DNA of 64,000 nt. It comes from Methanomicrobia archaeon (GTDB taxonomy: Archaea > Halobacteriota > Bog-38 > Methanoflorentales > Methanoflorentaceae). Position 1 is the stretch's first letter. Every line of letters begins with the position of its first letter. The position numbers and the translations under genes are program-made. The stretch covers positions 73,630-137,629 of the forward strand of contig JACWML010000002.1 in assembly GCA_015661395.1 (NCBI GenBank). Reading direction: 5' to 3'. Shown here piece after piece: positions 42,156 to 52,943 of this stretch. Below the pieces are notes generated by a model. That model did no database searches, was not told the DNA's origin, and worked only from the letters and a program-made list of their open reading frames with translations.

Positions 42156-43525
42156 GCCACCGAGAACACGTTGAAGAATTGCTTGACGCCATCAGACGAA
42201 GCAAACTCAACGCATTTATCACGGTCGATTACGAAGGTGCGCGACAACAAGCTGAAGAAGCTGATGCGGGTGAACTTGATGGGCGGCTGGCTGGCATCCC
42301 CATCGCGATTAAAGACGCCATTTCAACCAAAGGGCTGCGAACCACGTGCGCCTCAAAGATGTTGGAACATTACGTTCCCCCATACGACGCTTTCGTTGTC
42401 AAGAAATTGCGCGAAGAAGGTGCCGTCATAATTGGCAAAACGAACATGGACGAATTTTCGATGGGCACCTCAACAGAAACAAGCTTCTTCGGACCGTGCA
42501 AGAATCCTTGGGACCTCGAGCGCGTGCCAGGCGGCTCTTCTGGGGGCAGTGCCGCCGCAGTGGCGGCACAGGAGGCGGATCTTGCGTTAGGTTCTGACAC
42601 GGGGGGCTCGATTCGGTGCCCTGCGTCCTTTTGCGGAGTGGTCGGCCTGAAGCCTACCTACGGCAGAGTGTCACGCAACGGTCTCGTTTCGTACGGCAAT
42701 TCAATGGAACAGATAGGACCTATCGCGCGAACCGTGGAAGCCTGCGCAGGGCTCTTTGAGGTCATCGCTGGCTACGATCCTTGGGACAACACTTCTCGCG
42801 ACGCCCCAGTGTCGCACTACGTCGCCAAGCTCCGGGACGAAATAGCTGGCTTAGAGGTTGGCGTGCCACAGGATTTTTTTGGCGAAGGCGTTGATCCTGT
42901 CGTGGAAAACGCAACGTGGGAAGCTATAGCGGTGCTTGAAAGCCTTGGCGTGCACGCTAAGGAGACGTCGATGCCGAATCTCAAGTATGCGCTTTCAGCC
43001 TACTACATCCAAGCGATGTCGGAAGCATCGTCTAACCTTGCTCGGTACTCTGGAATCATCTATGGACATCGGGTCCAAAAAGACCACGATTGGCACACGA
43101 CGTTCTCGGAGAACCGCGCGTCAGGATTTGGCAAAGAGGTCAAACGACGCATACTGCTCGGTACATATGCGCTCTCGGCCGGATACTACGACAAGTACTA
43201 CCTGAAAGCGCGCAAAGCGAGGGCATTAATAAGCCGAGATTTTCAGAGGGTTTTCAAGCAATTCGACGCGCTCATCGCACCAACGATGCCGTACGCTGCG
43301 TTTAAGATCGGCGAAAAAATCGAAGATCCTCTGTCGCTATACAAGGTCGATATTAACACTGTTCCAATTAATCTGGCGAACGTGCCATCTCTATCCGTTC
43401 CGTGCGGGCGAAAAGGGCGCTTGCCCATTGGGATGCAAATTATCGGTGATCAATTCAACGAACAACTGCTGTTCAACATCGCGTTTCAATTCGAGCAAAA
43501 CACGAACAATAAGCACGCTGTGTGA
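42152..43525 (+). CDS. gatA: Asp/Glu-tRNA amidotransferase subunit A
   Basis: GIPIAIKDAISTKGLRTTCASKML, VPGGSSGGSAAAVAA, SDTGGSIRCPASFCG. Confidence 0.97.
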   Translation: MSHREHVEELLDAIRRSKLNAFITVDYEGARQQAEEADAGELDGRLAGIPIAIKDAISTKGLRTTCASKMLEHYVPPYDAFVVKKLREEGAVIIGKTNMDEFSMGTSTETSFFGPCKNPWDLERVPGGSSGGSAAAVAAQEADLALGSDTGGSIRCPASFCGVVGLKPTYGRVSRNGLVSYGNSMEQIGPIARTVEACAGLFEVIAGYDPWDNTSRDAPVSHYVAKLRDEIAGLEVGVPQDFFGEGVDPVVENATWEAIAVLESLGVHAKETSMPNLKYALSAYYIQAMSEASSNLARYSGIIYGHRVQKDHDWHTTFSENRASGFGKEVKRRILLGTYALSAGYYDKYYLKARKARALISRDFQRVFKQFDALIAPTMPYAAFKIGEKIEDPLSLYKVDINTVPINLANVPSLSVPCGRKGRLPIGMQIIGDQFNEQLLFNIAFQFEQNTNNKHAV

Positions 43526-43736
43526 CAACGCCGATAATCGCTCTGAGTTTCTTTACCCTGAGGCTTACGCGCCGTGTGTTCGTCGTGGCGCCGGACCTCG
43601 CCGCAGCGTCTCCGTGATGGATCGTGCGGCTATCGGGGCAGTCAGGCTAGCACCGAAATCCTGTCAAAAGCGTCAATAAGCCTCTGGGTCACGTTTTTTG
43701 AATCAATTATATCTAGGCCAAACCCCATATTAGTTC

Positions 43737-44111
43737 GTGGTGCGACGCATGGCTGAACCAAAAGACTTAATTCGCAAATTTGAATACGCAGAGAAATTGA
43801 AGTCTGAAGTATCAATCGCAAATCAACTGCTTGAAAAGCTTATTGGACTCAAAGATGATGAATTAGTTGGCGGTCAGAAGGTTGTTGAGGCCTATTTGAA
43901 TTCACTTATGATGGAGATTAAGCTCGCCCAGAACGTGCTCGGTTCAAGAGTGATCTTCTCAAGAACCACGCGTAAACTCACAGAAGCGATAGGACGAATC
44001 AATCTTAGAGAGTATGACGAAGCACGACTGTGTTTCAGCGAAGCGCTTACGGACGTTACCACAAGCTGCGCTGAATCGTTTGAAGCGCTGGCCAAACTTA
44101 AGCTGATGTAA
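43737..44111 (+). CDS. hypothetical alpha-helical protein
   Basis: 124 aa ORF with helix-rich composition; no family recognised. Confidence 0.6.
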   Translation: MVRRMAEPKDLIRKFEYAEKLKSEVSIANQLLEKLIGLKDDELVGGQKVVEAYLNSLMMEIKLAQNVLGSRVIFSRTTRKLTEAIGRINLREYDEARLCFSEALTDVTTSCAESFEALAKLKLM

Positions 44112-44204
44112 AACGGCAGAGCTATAAAACAGGGCCGCGATTAAAAAATGAAATAGACGCCAACGTAGCGTTTTCCCTATCCTCAAACCTTGGCGTAAGA
44201 TTTT

Positions 44205-45479
44205 TCAGATCTTGCTGCGTCGCAGCGCGCGATCGATCGGCTGCGAGAAGCGCTGCTGCAAAGGAATTGACGGCAACTGCACTTGAGGCTCTCGCACTTG
44301 CGCGAAGACGTTGAAGTACCTGCGGGCAATTTGATCCCACGTTAGGGCCCGTCCGTATGCGTGCACTCGATGGCTTAAGGTCTTCCGAAGCTCCGCGTCA
44401 GCGACGAGGAGGTTGATTTTTTCAGCGATGTCCTCAGGGTCGCCAAATTCAACAAACAAGCCTCTGCCGTTTGACAGGGCTTCAGTGGCGTGTGCAAACT
44501 TCGTTGCGACGATACTCCTCCCGCACCCTATCGCCTGGGACAAGACTCCACTCGATATCTGATCCGGATTCATGTTTGTTACGGCACAGACGTCGGTGGC
44601 CAAAAAGTGTCTAATCATATCTTTATTAGAGAGGTAGCGCTCGACGAATCGCACGTTGCGCGATAGGCCAAGCTCCTTCACAAGACCGTCGATTTTTTCC
44701 TTGTGTAGCTCACGCACCTTTCGGTCGAGCGCAGGATGATGCTCTCCAACCACCATGTAGGTGATGTCCTCACGCGGATTCGCCTCAATAATTGACGGCA
44801 GCGCTTGGATAACATATTCAATTCCCTTATCGGGATTAATTAAGCCGTAGCTCGCTATTACGAACTTTCCGGCCAATCCCAGACCCCGTTTCGCGAACTC
44901 TGTGTCAACAAGTTTAGGCACTTGGGGCACGCCGTGCGGCACCATCGTGAGCTGGGCCTTATCCAATCCAAACTTGTTCTGTAACAGGTCAATACCTGCG
45001 TTTGCAGAAACAATGACTCTGTCTGAAAGCGCGTATATGTCCTTGACGACTTCTCTCATGCGGGATGGGGGGTTCGGTAAAACGGTATGAAAAGTCGTGA
45101 CAATCGGCTTTCTAACCCTCCGCATGAATTCCAGAATGTAGCAGCCGAAATCGCCTTTATATAGCCCAAACTCGTGCTGAATATTGATGACGTCAATTTT
45201 AGAGTCGTTTATGCGTTTCGCAGCGGCAATGTAGCTTTCAACATTACAGTCTTTGATGACGTTGAACGTTTTGGACGCAAAGCGTTTGCTGCGAACAAAC
45301 TCCTTTTTGCCCAGTTGCGCCGCCTGAGCCCTGAGTGACACGTTACTTAAAAAGAGCTTCCTGCACTCTTGGATGACACTCACATTCCATACTGCATTAT
45401 CAGAGATGTTCGATAAACTGGTTGCTAGGTCGTGGGTAAACGTAGCGATTCCGCATTCCCGTGGGGGAAATGAACTCAC
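44205..45479 (-). CDS. glycosyltransferase family 4, paralogue of 7904-9142
   Basis: SFPPRECGIATFTHDLATSL, VTTFHTVLPNPP, HGVPQVPKLV; similarity starts upstream of the GTG at 45479. Confidence 0.9.
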   Translation of the reverse strand: MSSFPPRECGIATFTHDLATSLSNISDNAVWNVSVIQECRKLFLSNVSLRAQAAQLGKKEFVRSKRFASKTFNVIKDCNVESYIAAAKRINDSKIDVINIQHEFGLYKGDFGCYILEFMRRVRKPIVTTFHTVLPNPPSRMREVVKDIYALSDRVIVSANAGIDLLQNKFGLDKAQLTMVPHGVPQVPKLVDTEFAKRGLGLAGKFVIASYGLINPDKGIEYVIQALPSIIEANPREDITYMVVGEHHPALDRKVRELHKEKIDGLVKELGLSRNVRFVERYLSNKDMIRHFLATDVCAVTNMNPDQISSGVLSQAIGCGRSIVATKFAHATEALSNGRGLFVEFGDPEDIAEKINLLVADAELRKTLSHRVHAYGRALTWDQIARRYFNVFAQVREPQVQLPSIPLQQRFSQPIDRALRRSKI

Positions 45480-45635
45480 AAAGTTTACATTCAGTGGTTT
45501 GGGACTTAATATTCAATCATCTCCTATAACATATACGCCTAGCACACACAAAAACTTATGCGTCGCTGATTCAAAACGCGACTTTCTTTGTCATTAATCG
45601 CGTAATGCACGGTAAGGGACGTGTTGATTGGATTG

Positions 45636-45705
45636 TGTCTAGCGGGGTTTCAAAGGCGAACTTTGAGTTATGTCTAACGGGGTTTCAAAGGCGAACTTCG
45701 AGCTG
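45636..45705. repeat. tandem duplication of a 35-bp unit
   Basis: TGTCTAGCGGGGTTTCAAAGGCGAACTTTGAGTTA then TGTCTAACGGGGTTTCAAAGGCGAACTTCGAGCTG (31/35 identical). Confidence 0.92.
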
Positions 45706-45794
45706 TTTGTCAAACTAAGTGCTGTCTATTGAGTCAGCGGCTTAACCGATACTAATTAATAGAATCCGCACAAATGTACGGGCGGTGATACCCG

Positions 45795-46028
45795 ATGGCC
45801 GACGAGAAAAAGGAAGGATACAAGTTTAAAAAGGACATGAAGACGGGAACTCTGAACGCCCCCGACACCGATGGCTACAACGCGAACTACGAGCACGAAC
45901 AAGACATGGACAAGGTCAAAAAGCTTGAAGTGTGTGACCTTAGCCCTGATACAGAAGGCATCTGCGAGCCAGAAGAGAAAAAACCCGAACACGTCTTCGT
46001 TTCTGAAGACAAAAAGAAGAAAGAATAG
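45795..46028 (+). CDS. small highly charged hypothetical protein
   Basis: MADEKKEGYKFKKDMKTGTLNAPDTDGYNANYEHEQD...; low-complexity Lys/Glu/Asp-rich. Confidence 0.6.
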   Translation: MADEKKEGYKFKKDMKTGTLNAPDTDGYNANYEHEQDMDKVKKLEVCDLSPDTEGICEPEEKKPEHVFVSEDKKKKE

Positions 46029-46223
46029 CACCGTTGCCGCGGCTGGCGCTTTCCGCGGGCTTGTCGTCTCACCCGTCATCTCTTTTTGGACAGTGCGCGT
46101 CAACCGCAATTATGATGCGCGTCGTCGCGACACACGACGTAAAAAGCGCAAGAATATTGCAATTGATTCGCCTAACGTAGTTGTTAAAAGATTTTTTATA
46201 GATTGAAGGCAGATTCGATTGAG

Positions 46224-47378
46224 ATGAAGGTTTGGTTCATCGGAATCAAAGGCGCTGTCGCCACGACGACCCTTGTAGGGGTTCTCGCTATAAAGCGCGG
46301 CTTAAGTGCATCAAACGGCATATTGTCCGAGGAGAGACGTTTTTCCAGGCTGAATCTTGAGCGACTCGAGGACTTTCAATTTGGCGGTCACGATATTAGG
46401 AGCGTCGCATTGTACGACGCCGCTTATCAAAACGTCAGCGACAATAACACGTTTGACACTATGCAGCTTGCGGAGTTGAAAGAAGAGATAGACTCCATTC
46501 CGGTGAAGTGCGGCATTATCAATAACTGTGGGGACGCAATATCCTCCCTTTGCGACAACACGGGCCTAACGCTAAGCGAAGCAGCAAATCAAGTATCACA
46601 AGAACTTCGCGAGTTCGCTGGAGACGAACGCTGTGTAGTGGTTAACTTGGCCTCAACTGAACCGCACTTTGCGCCTCAACCAGAATATGCGACACTCGAC
46701 AGTTTTGAGGCCGCAATCAAAGCGAATTCAAAAAAGATCCCTGCGAGCGCAATTTATGCGTATTGCGCCATCAAAAACGGGTTGCCATACGTCAACTTCA
46801 CGCCATCAATGGGCAACGATATTCCCGCCATAAAAGAGTTGGCTAACACCCTGGGCGTCCCGCACTGCGGAAAAGACGGGAAGACCGGGGAGACTCTCGT
46901 CAAAACTGCTCTCGTACCTATGTTCAAGTGCCGGCATCTGACAATTGATGGCTGGTACGGAAGCAACATACTTGGAAACCTAGACGGACAGATACTGAGG
47001 CATCCGGACAACAAGCAGTCAAAGCTCATCACAAAGACGAGTGTGGTGCCGAAGATGCTAGGTTACGAGCTGCATCTAGGAAGCCGCATTGACTATTTTC
47101 CCCCTCTTTCGGACCACAAGGTCGCTTGGGACTTCATCTCGTTTAAAGGGTTTTTGGGGCATCGCATGAACATGCAGTTCACGTGGCAAGGGTGCGACAG
47201 CATACTGGCGGCGCCCCTTGTGATCGACCTCATCCGCTTCATGGAACTCGCACAACGGAAAGGTGCACGCGGATTGGTCGATGAGCTCGCGTTCTACTTT
47301 AAGGACCCTCTTGATACCGACGTCCTTGACCTGTGCTCGCAATACACCATGCTCAACGAATGGGTCGAACAATTTTAA
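46224..47378 (+). CDS. myo-inositol-1-phosphate synthase
   Basis: GIKGAVATTTLVG, INLASTEP-like VVNLASTEP, FTPSMGNDIPAIKELA, GKTGETLVKTALVPMFKCR. Confidence 0.93.
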   Translation: MKVWFIGIKGAVATTTLVGVLAIKRGLSASNGILSEERRFSRLNLERLEDFQFGGHDIRSVALYDAAYQNVSDNNTFDTMQLAELKEEIDSIPVKCGIINNCGDAISSLCDNTGLTLSEAANQVSQELREFAGDERCVVVNLASTEPHFAPQPEYATLDSFEAAIKANSKKIPASAIYAYCAIKNGLPYVNFTPSMGNDIPAIKELANTLGVPHCGKDGKTGETLVKTALVPMFKCRHLTIDGWYGSNILGNLDGQILRHPDNKQSKLITKTSVVPKMLGYELHLGSRIDYFPPLSDHKVAWDFISFKGFLGHRMNMQFTWQGCDSILAAPLVIDLIRFMELAQRKGARGLVDELAFYFKDPLDTDVLDLCSQYTMLNEWVEQF

Positions 47379-47527
47379 GCGCTTCGATCACCCGTCAGCC
47401 GAATTTTTCCGCCCCCTTAACCAAGCCGCATTGTCACAAGCCTTTTCTGCGACAAGAGGAGGAATTGTCCGACCAAATGCTTGCAACTGTTTATTAACTT
47501 TGAAGTAAACCTCCTGTTGGGATTAGC

Positions 47528-47995
47528 ATGCCACCCGAAAATATCGACAATCAGCCTTCAGACCAGGACGACGAACGATTTGATTCCTTCGTCGATGAAA
47601 AAGACGACGTCAAACGCGTCAAGCCGAAAGATCAAGGAGTTGTGGAAGCGGACGATCAAAAGGAGAACAGAGAAATCTATGACGGCTCCCTGGAGCTCAA
47701 GATCGATGAGGCTGCTACTGAAGAACACGACGGCGAAGTCGTCGAAGAGGTGGGTCACGACCCGTGGGGCAAAGAACCCGACTATGGTCATCAGTATAAT
47801 GAAGAGGTCGTGGACAAAGAGGTCGCTGCGGGCGAGGGAGTCTATACGCCTGAAGGACGCGAGGAACTCGTCGAAGATGACGAGATCACCAGCGAAGAGG
47901 CTTTCTATATGGAGGGCCGCGATAAGGTCTTGAAGCGAAAGGCGAAGGATTTCACCGACAACCCCGAAATCCAACAGCAGTGGGAGGAGGATTAG
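47528..47995 (+). CDS. acidic, probably disordered hypothetical protein
   Basis: 155 aa very Asp/Glu-rich ORF; no family recognised. Confidence 0.6.
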   Translation: MPPENIDNQPSDQDDERFDSFVDEKDDVKRVKPKDQGVVEADDQKENREIYDGSLELKIDEAATEEHDGEVVEEVGHDPWGKEPDYGHQYNEEVVDKEVAAGEGVYTPEGREELVEDDEITSEEAFYMEGRDKVLKRKAKDFTDNPEIQQQWEED

Positions 47996-48113
47996 TACTG
48001 GCAGCTAGCTCAGCCATTGAAATGTCAGCCGCCACCGCTCTGGTGAGCCCTTTTAACCTCTTACCGAGAAGCGGGGGGTTCCGGAACTCGGCGTGAATCG
48101 ACATACGATCGGC

Positions 48114-49442
48114 CTAAGAGCTATTCCCGTTTCCGTTCAGCTCATTGTCTAAGAATTTTTCATACCCAGCGAGATCCAAAAGTCCGTGGCCGCTGAGGTT
48201 GAACACGATTACTTTAGCCTCGCCGGTCTGTTTGCATTTGATGGCTTCGTCTATTGCTGCCTTGATAGCATGACTCGATTCAGGAGCTGGACAAATGCCT
48301 TCAGTCTGGGTGAAAAGTGCACCTGCCTCAAACGTTGCAAGCTGCTTATAGGACACGGCGTCGACGTAGCCGAGGTTCTTTAAGAGACTTAGGCTTTGTG
48401 CGTCGCCGTGATAACGAAGCCCGCCGGCGTGTATAGGCGATGGAACGAAATCATGTCCCAACGTATACATTTTGATCATCGGCGCGAAACCAGCCACGTC
48501 ACCGAGGTCGTACTTGTACTCGCCCTTTGTAAGCGTCGGGCAACTCGTCGGCTCCACGCCTATGAACTGCGTGCCATTTCCATTTCTGATGTGCTCACCA
48601 AGAAGCGGATATGCAAACCCGGAAAAGTTCGAACCCCCGCCAACGCACCCGATCATGATGTCCGGATTTTCTTCTGCCTTCTTGAGCTGAGCAACCGTCT
48701 CTTCTCCAATAATGGTCTGATGAAGCAGAACGTGTTCCAGTACCGACCCCAGCGAGTACTTGGTCTGTGCAGAGGCCAAACTCGTTTCGGCTGCCTCGCT
48801 TATAGCAAGCCCAAGAGAACCGGGATGATCAGGAGATTTGGCGAGTGCTTGTCGTCCGCTTTCCGTCAAATTCGAAGGGGAAGGGATGACCTCGGCCCCG
48901 TAGAGTCGCATGAGCGTTTTTCTTCCAGGCTTTTGATCGTAGCTTACCCTGACCATAAACACCTTGCACGACAGGTCAAACATTGAACACCCGAGCGCCA
49001 GAGCGGTGCCCCACTGCCCGGCACCGGTCTCCGTCACGAGGCCCTCGCTGCCATCAATCTTATTGTAGTACGCCTGGGCAATAGCCGTGTTGGGCTTGTG
49101 AGATCCTGCAAACGAAACGTCTTCCCTCTTGTAATAGATTCGGGCAGGCGTTTTTAGGTAGTCCTCAAGCCTCTTCGCCCGGTAAAGCGGCGTGGGCCGT
49201 CCGACTCTCAAATACGCTTCAAAAACCTCGTCGGGGATATCGATGTACCGGCTGGTCGACACTTCCTGTTTGACTAACGAGCTCGAAAACAGCGCAAGCA
49301 TATCGTCGAGTGTCGCGGGCTCTTGCGTACGCGGGTTTAACGGAGGGGGCAGCTTTGCCGGCAGATCAGACTGAATATTGTACCAGCTTCTAGGCATCTC
49401 GTCTTCGTCTAACAGAATCTTTAACTCGCTCATGTTTATCAC
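48114..49442 (-). CDS. trpB: tryptophan synthase beta chain, TrpB2 type
   Basis: [72 protein letters not shown]. Confidence 0.96.
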   Translation of the reverse strand: MINMSELKILLDEDEMPRSWYNIQSDLPAKLPPPLNPRTQEPATLDDMLALFSSSLVKQEVSTSRYIDIPDEVFEAYLRVGRPTPLYRAKRLEDYLKTPARIYYKREDVSFAGSHKPNTAIAQAYYNKIDGSEGLVTETGAGQWGTALALGCSMFDLSCKVFMVRVSYDQKPGRKTLMRLYGAEVIPSPSNLTESGRQALAKSPDHPGSLGLAISEAAETSLASAQTKYSLGSVLEHVLLHQTIIGEETVAQLKKAEENPDIMIGCVGGGSNFSGFAYPLLGEHIRNGNGTQFIGVEPTSCPTLTKGEYKYDLGDVAGFAPMIKMYTLGHDFVPSPIHAGGLRYHGDAQSLSLLKNLGYVDAVSYKQLATFEAGALFTQTEGICPAPESSHAIKAAIDEAIKCKQTGEAKVIVFNLSGHGLLDLAGYEKFLDNELNGNGNSS

Positions 49443-49454
49443 AATGTAATTTAT

Positions 49455-49507
49455 TATACTTTAAAGATATTATTTATACTCTAATGTATATTCATATCAT
49501 ATATACT
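49455..49507. promoter_or_regulatory. repeated TATACT elements in trpB2/phosphoribosyltransferase divergent spacer
   Basis: TATACTTTAAAGATA (49455), TATACTCTAATGTATA (49475), TATACTTTG (49502). Confidence 0.5.
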
Positions 49508-49601
49508 TTGCGCGGTACCCCTGAGCTTAAGGCGCATACCGCGTTACGAGCAGCGCAGCTTCCATATTCCAGTATATAACTATAAAAACGTACAATGCGC
49601 A

Positions 49602-50261
49602 GTGACCAGCGTGTTTAAGGACCGCATACAAGCAGGACATGTACTGGCTGACTTGTTGGCACGATACGAAGGTCAAAGCGCAGTGGTCTTAGCGATTCCG
49701 CGCGGCGGCGTTCAAGTCGCATTTCCTGTCGCTGTGCGTCTGCGCGCTCTACTTGATTTAGTCATACCGCGCAAACTCCCGGTTCCATCTAATGCCGAAG
49801 CGGGGTTTGGGGCGATCACCGCTGATGGATCTAGAGCTCTAAACGACGACCTTATCACCTATCTAGGATTGACAGACTCAGAAGTCGATGAGATTGCGAC
49901 ACAGGTGCTGGCGGAGGTAAAGCGGCGCGAAACCAGATATCGAGGCGGGAGGCCTTTCCCCGAGTTGACGGATCATGTAGCGATAGTCGTCGACGATGGA
50001 CTAGCTACCGGATATACGGCACTTGCAGCGATAAATTACGTGAAAAAAAGAAAACCCAAACAGGTGATTTTGGCGGTGCCGGTTGCTTCGAAAGGCGCTG
50101 AAATGCTCGTCAGATCTCAGGTCGACGAGTACATTTGTCCGTTAACGAGCGATAGGCCGTGGTTTGCCGTGGCAAGCTTTTATGAACGATTCTACGATTT
50201 GACTGACGAAGAGGTGCTAACGTGCATCAAAAAGTACGAACTTGTCGCCGAAGGGTGGTGA
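49602..50261 (+). CDS. phosphoribosyltransferase family protein
   Basis: FKDRIQAGHVLADLL, LAIPRGGVQVAFPVA, VDDGLATGYTALAAI. Confidence 0.9.
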   Translation: MTSVFKDRIQAGHVLADLLARYEGQSAVVLAIPRGGVQVAFPVAVRLRALLDLVIPRKLPVPSNAEAGFGAITADGSRALNDDLITYLGLTDSEVDEIATQVLAEVKRRETRYRGGRPFPELTDHVAIVVDDGLATGYTALAAINYVKKRKPKQVILAVPVASKGAEMLVRSQVDEYICPLTSDRPWFAVASFYERFYDLTDEEVLTCIKKYELVAEGW

Positions 50262-50267
50262 GGGCTC

Positions 50268-52937
50268 CTACTTGTGCTTGATGATGATTGTCGCCTCGCG
50301 CAGTTCGATCACGTCGGCCGCGACACCTTCTATGGCGCGCTCCTTTTTGATAACGAAATCTTCCGGCTCGAGTTGGATCCCACCAATTGTCACTGATCCC
50401 TTCTCGATTTGATCTGCGATCTCCTGAGCGGGTGTTTCGCTTATGAGCTGCACGATGTATTTCGCTTCCGACTTAAAACGTGGGCCCAGTGAGCCGAGAT
50501 TGGGCCTGATTTCAGTGACCATTTCGTGGATATCTGGTTCTCCTCGTTTGTAGGTTATGCCGGCGTTGAGCGCATTGTCGATATCTGGTGCCCCATCCGT
50601 AATATCACAGTCCGTGTAGACGTAAACGCCCTCAATTCGGGCGTTCAGTGCGATGCGCTGTTCAGATTTCCACCGCCTGACGCTGCTAATTATTTCTTTG
50701 ATCAGCTCGCCGGTGTGCCGCGCCTCTTTTACCGCTGCGGCGGATGCCGCAATAACGACGCTCGCCGAAGCGCCGCTGAAAGTGACTTCCGGTTCCGCTC
50801 CGATACGTTCCTGCAATTTTATGTTAAACTCGGGCCACGCCTGCAAGTGAACGCTTTGCTCGCCCGGGTTGATGTGCGAAAACAACTCTTCTGCAAAGAA
50901 GGGGCAAAAGGGCGCCAGCAGCTTCGCTATAGTATCAAGGGCGAGATGCAAAGCGGCAACGCTGTAACGGTCTCGTTCATATAGTCTACCTTTGGCGGCC
51001 TCTACGTAATGGTCCGCCAACGTGTTCCACACGAACGATCGGATATCCTTAAGAGCCTCGTCAAAGCTAAAATGATCCATGCTCGAGGTGACTGATCTTA
51101 CCAGACTGGCAAGCTCATAGATTAGCCAGATTTCAGTCGAATTCTTGGGCCCATAAACGACTGGCTCCACGCCTTGGCTTAGGTGTATCATCGCGAACCT
51201 GAAGACGTTCCACAGCTTCGTCAAAAACCGTGAAGAAGCCGTGAGATCTTTTGTGTTGTACGGAACGTCGGATCCGACTGAGCCGCCGATTGCCGCCCAT
51301 TGTCGAACAGCGTCGGTTCCATACTGCTCTATTACGCTCTCCGGAGCGATGATATTGCCGAGCGACTTGCTCATTTTTTGGCCGTCTTCACCGAGTACCA
51401 TTCCGTTGACGACGACGCACTCCCAGGGTTTACTCCCCACCAGGGCGTCAGATCGCAGTATGGAATAAAACGCCCAGGTCCTAATGATATCGTGACCCTG
51501 GGGGCGTAATTGAGTGGGAAAATGCTCTTTATACGCGGCGTCGGGCCAGCCGGCGACGTTTAAAGCCGAGATCGACGAGTCCATCCACGTGTCGAGGACG
51601 TCATATTCAGGCGTAAAGCTTGAAGAGCCACAAGCACACTCGTTTCTTGGTGCTTCTTCAGTGGGGTCCAACGGTAGCCAGCGTTCGTCAGCAACCAGAA
51701 CGCGTCCGCACTGGTCACAGTACCATGCCGGGATAGGCGTGGCGAAAACGCGCTGACGCGAGATGCACCAGTCCCATTCGACGCTTTCTGTCCAATTCTT
51801 CAGCCGGTAAAATGCGTACGGCGGAACCCACTGAATTTCAGCTGCGCGCTGGAGAACGACGTCCTTATCGATCTTGACAAACCACTGGTTCTCTGAAAGA
51901 ATCTCGATTGGAGTTTCGCATCTGTCGTGAATCCCGACGTTCTGCTCGATTCGTTCCTGTTTCGTCACGAGCTTGTTTTCTAGCAGATCTCCAATGATGC
52001 GCTCTTTCGCTTCACTGATGCTTGCGCCGTTGTACTTAGCGTCGGTGACGCGGCCATCCTTGCCAATGACTTTTTTCAGCGGTAGGTTGTGCTTCTTCCA
52101 CCATCGTACGTCCTGCTTGTCACCAAACGTACAGATCATTACGGCTCCCGTGCCAAAAGCAGGATCGACCGCTTCGTCCCCTATAACCGGTACCTCTTCG
52201 CCATAGAGCGGCGTTCGAATACTCTTGCCGATCAGACGCTCGTGCCGTTCATCGTGCGGGTTTACTGCGATAGCGACGCAGGCACCCAAGAGCTCGGGAC
52301 GCGTAGTTGCGATCTGTACCGATTCTGTGTCGCACCCTTTGAAAACGATATAATAGAGAACCGTTGACCTCGAATCATAATTTACTTCGGCAAACGCGAT
52401 GGCCGTCTCACATCGAGGACACCAGTTCACAGGGTGGTCGCTTTTGTAAATGCGGTCGTCGCGGTACATTCGCACGAACGATTTCTGCGTCTTCTCAAAG
52501 TATGTCGGGTCCATAGTAACGAACTCTTGCGACCAGTCTATTGAAAACGCGAGCCGCTGCATCGTCCCTTTCATCAAAGCAATGTTCTCTCGCGTCAAGC
52601 TTTCACAAAGTCCTCTAAACTCGTGGCGGGGGATCTGGTTTTTTGTTACGTTGTAGGTAGTCTCGACCTTCACCTCCGTCGGCAGTCCGTGACAGTCCCA
52701 TCCCTGGGGAAACATCACGTCGAAGCCCTTCATGCGCTTGTATCGTGCGATAAAATCGATATAGCACCAGTTGAGGGCGTTTCCTAGATGAAAATTACCA
52801 GTAGGATACGGCGGAGGCGTGTCGATTATGAAACGGTATGCGCGCGGTTCTCCGCGAAACCGATACATGTCCGCGTTCCATGCTGTAAGCCATTTCGACT
52901 CGATATACTCGTGCTCGTAGTTCTTCGGTATGGCCAT
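50268..52937 (-). CDS. valS: valyl-tRNA synthetase
   Basis: PPPYPTGNFHLGNALNWCYIDFIARYKRMKGFDVMFPQGWDCHGLPTEVKVE, KMSKSLGN. Confidence 0.97.
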   Translation of the reverse strand: MAIPKNYEHEYIESKWLTAWNADMYRFRGEPRAYRFIIDTPPPYPTGNFHLGNALNWCYIDFIARYKRMKGFDVMFPQGWDCHGLPTEVKVETTYNVTKNQIPRHEFRGLCESLTRENIALMKGTMQRLAFSIDWSQEFVTMDPTYFEKTQKSFVRMYRDDRIYKSDHPVNWCPRCETAIAFAEVNYDSRSTVLYYIVFKGCDTESVQIATTRPELLGACVAIAVNPHDERHERLIGKSIRTPLYGEEVPVIGDEAVDPAFGTGAVMICTFGDKQDVRWWKKHNLPLKKVIGKDGRVTDAKYNGASISEAKERIIGDLLENKLVTKQERIEQNVGIHDRCETPIEILSENQWFVKIDKDVVLQRAAEIQWVPPYAFYRLKNWTESVEWDWCISRQRVFATPIPAWYCDQCGRVLVADERWLPLDPTEEAPRNECACGSSSFTPEYDVLDTWMDSSISALNVAGWPDAAYKEHFPTQLRPQGHDIIRTWAFYSILRSDALVGSKPWECVVVNGMVLGEDGQKMSKSLGNIIAPESVIEQYGTDAVRQWAAIGGSVGSDVPYNTKDLTASSRFLTKLWNVFRFAMIHLSQGVEPVVYGPKNSTEIWLIYELASLVRSVTSSMDHFSFDEALKDIRSFVWNTLADHYVEAAKGRLYERDRYSVAALHLALDTIAKLLAPFCPFFAEELFSHINPGEQSVHLQAWPEFNIKLQERIGAEPEVTFSGASASVVIAASAAAVKEARHTGELIKEIISSVRRWKSEQRIALNARIEGVYVYTDCDITDGAPDIDNALNAGITYKRGEPDIHEMVTEIRPNLGSLGPRFKSEAKYIVQLISETPAQEIADQIEKGSVTIGGIQLEPEDFVIKKERAIEGVAADVIELREATIIIKHK

Positions 52938-52943
52938 ACTCTC

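Noticed and set aside
45636-45705. Mini CRISPR array
   Set aside because: The two units abut with no spacer, there are only two copies, and no cas genes are nearby.
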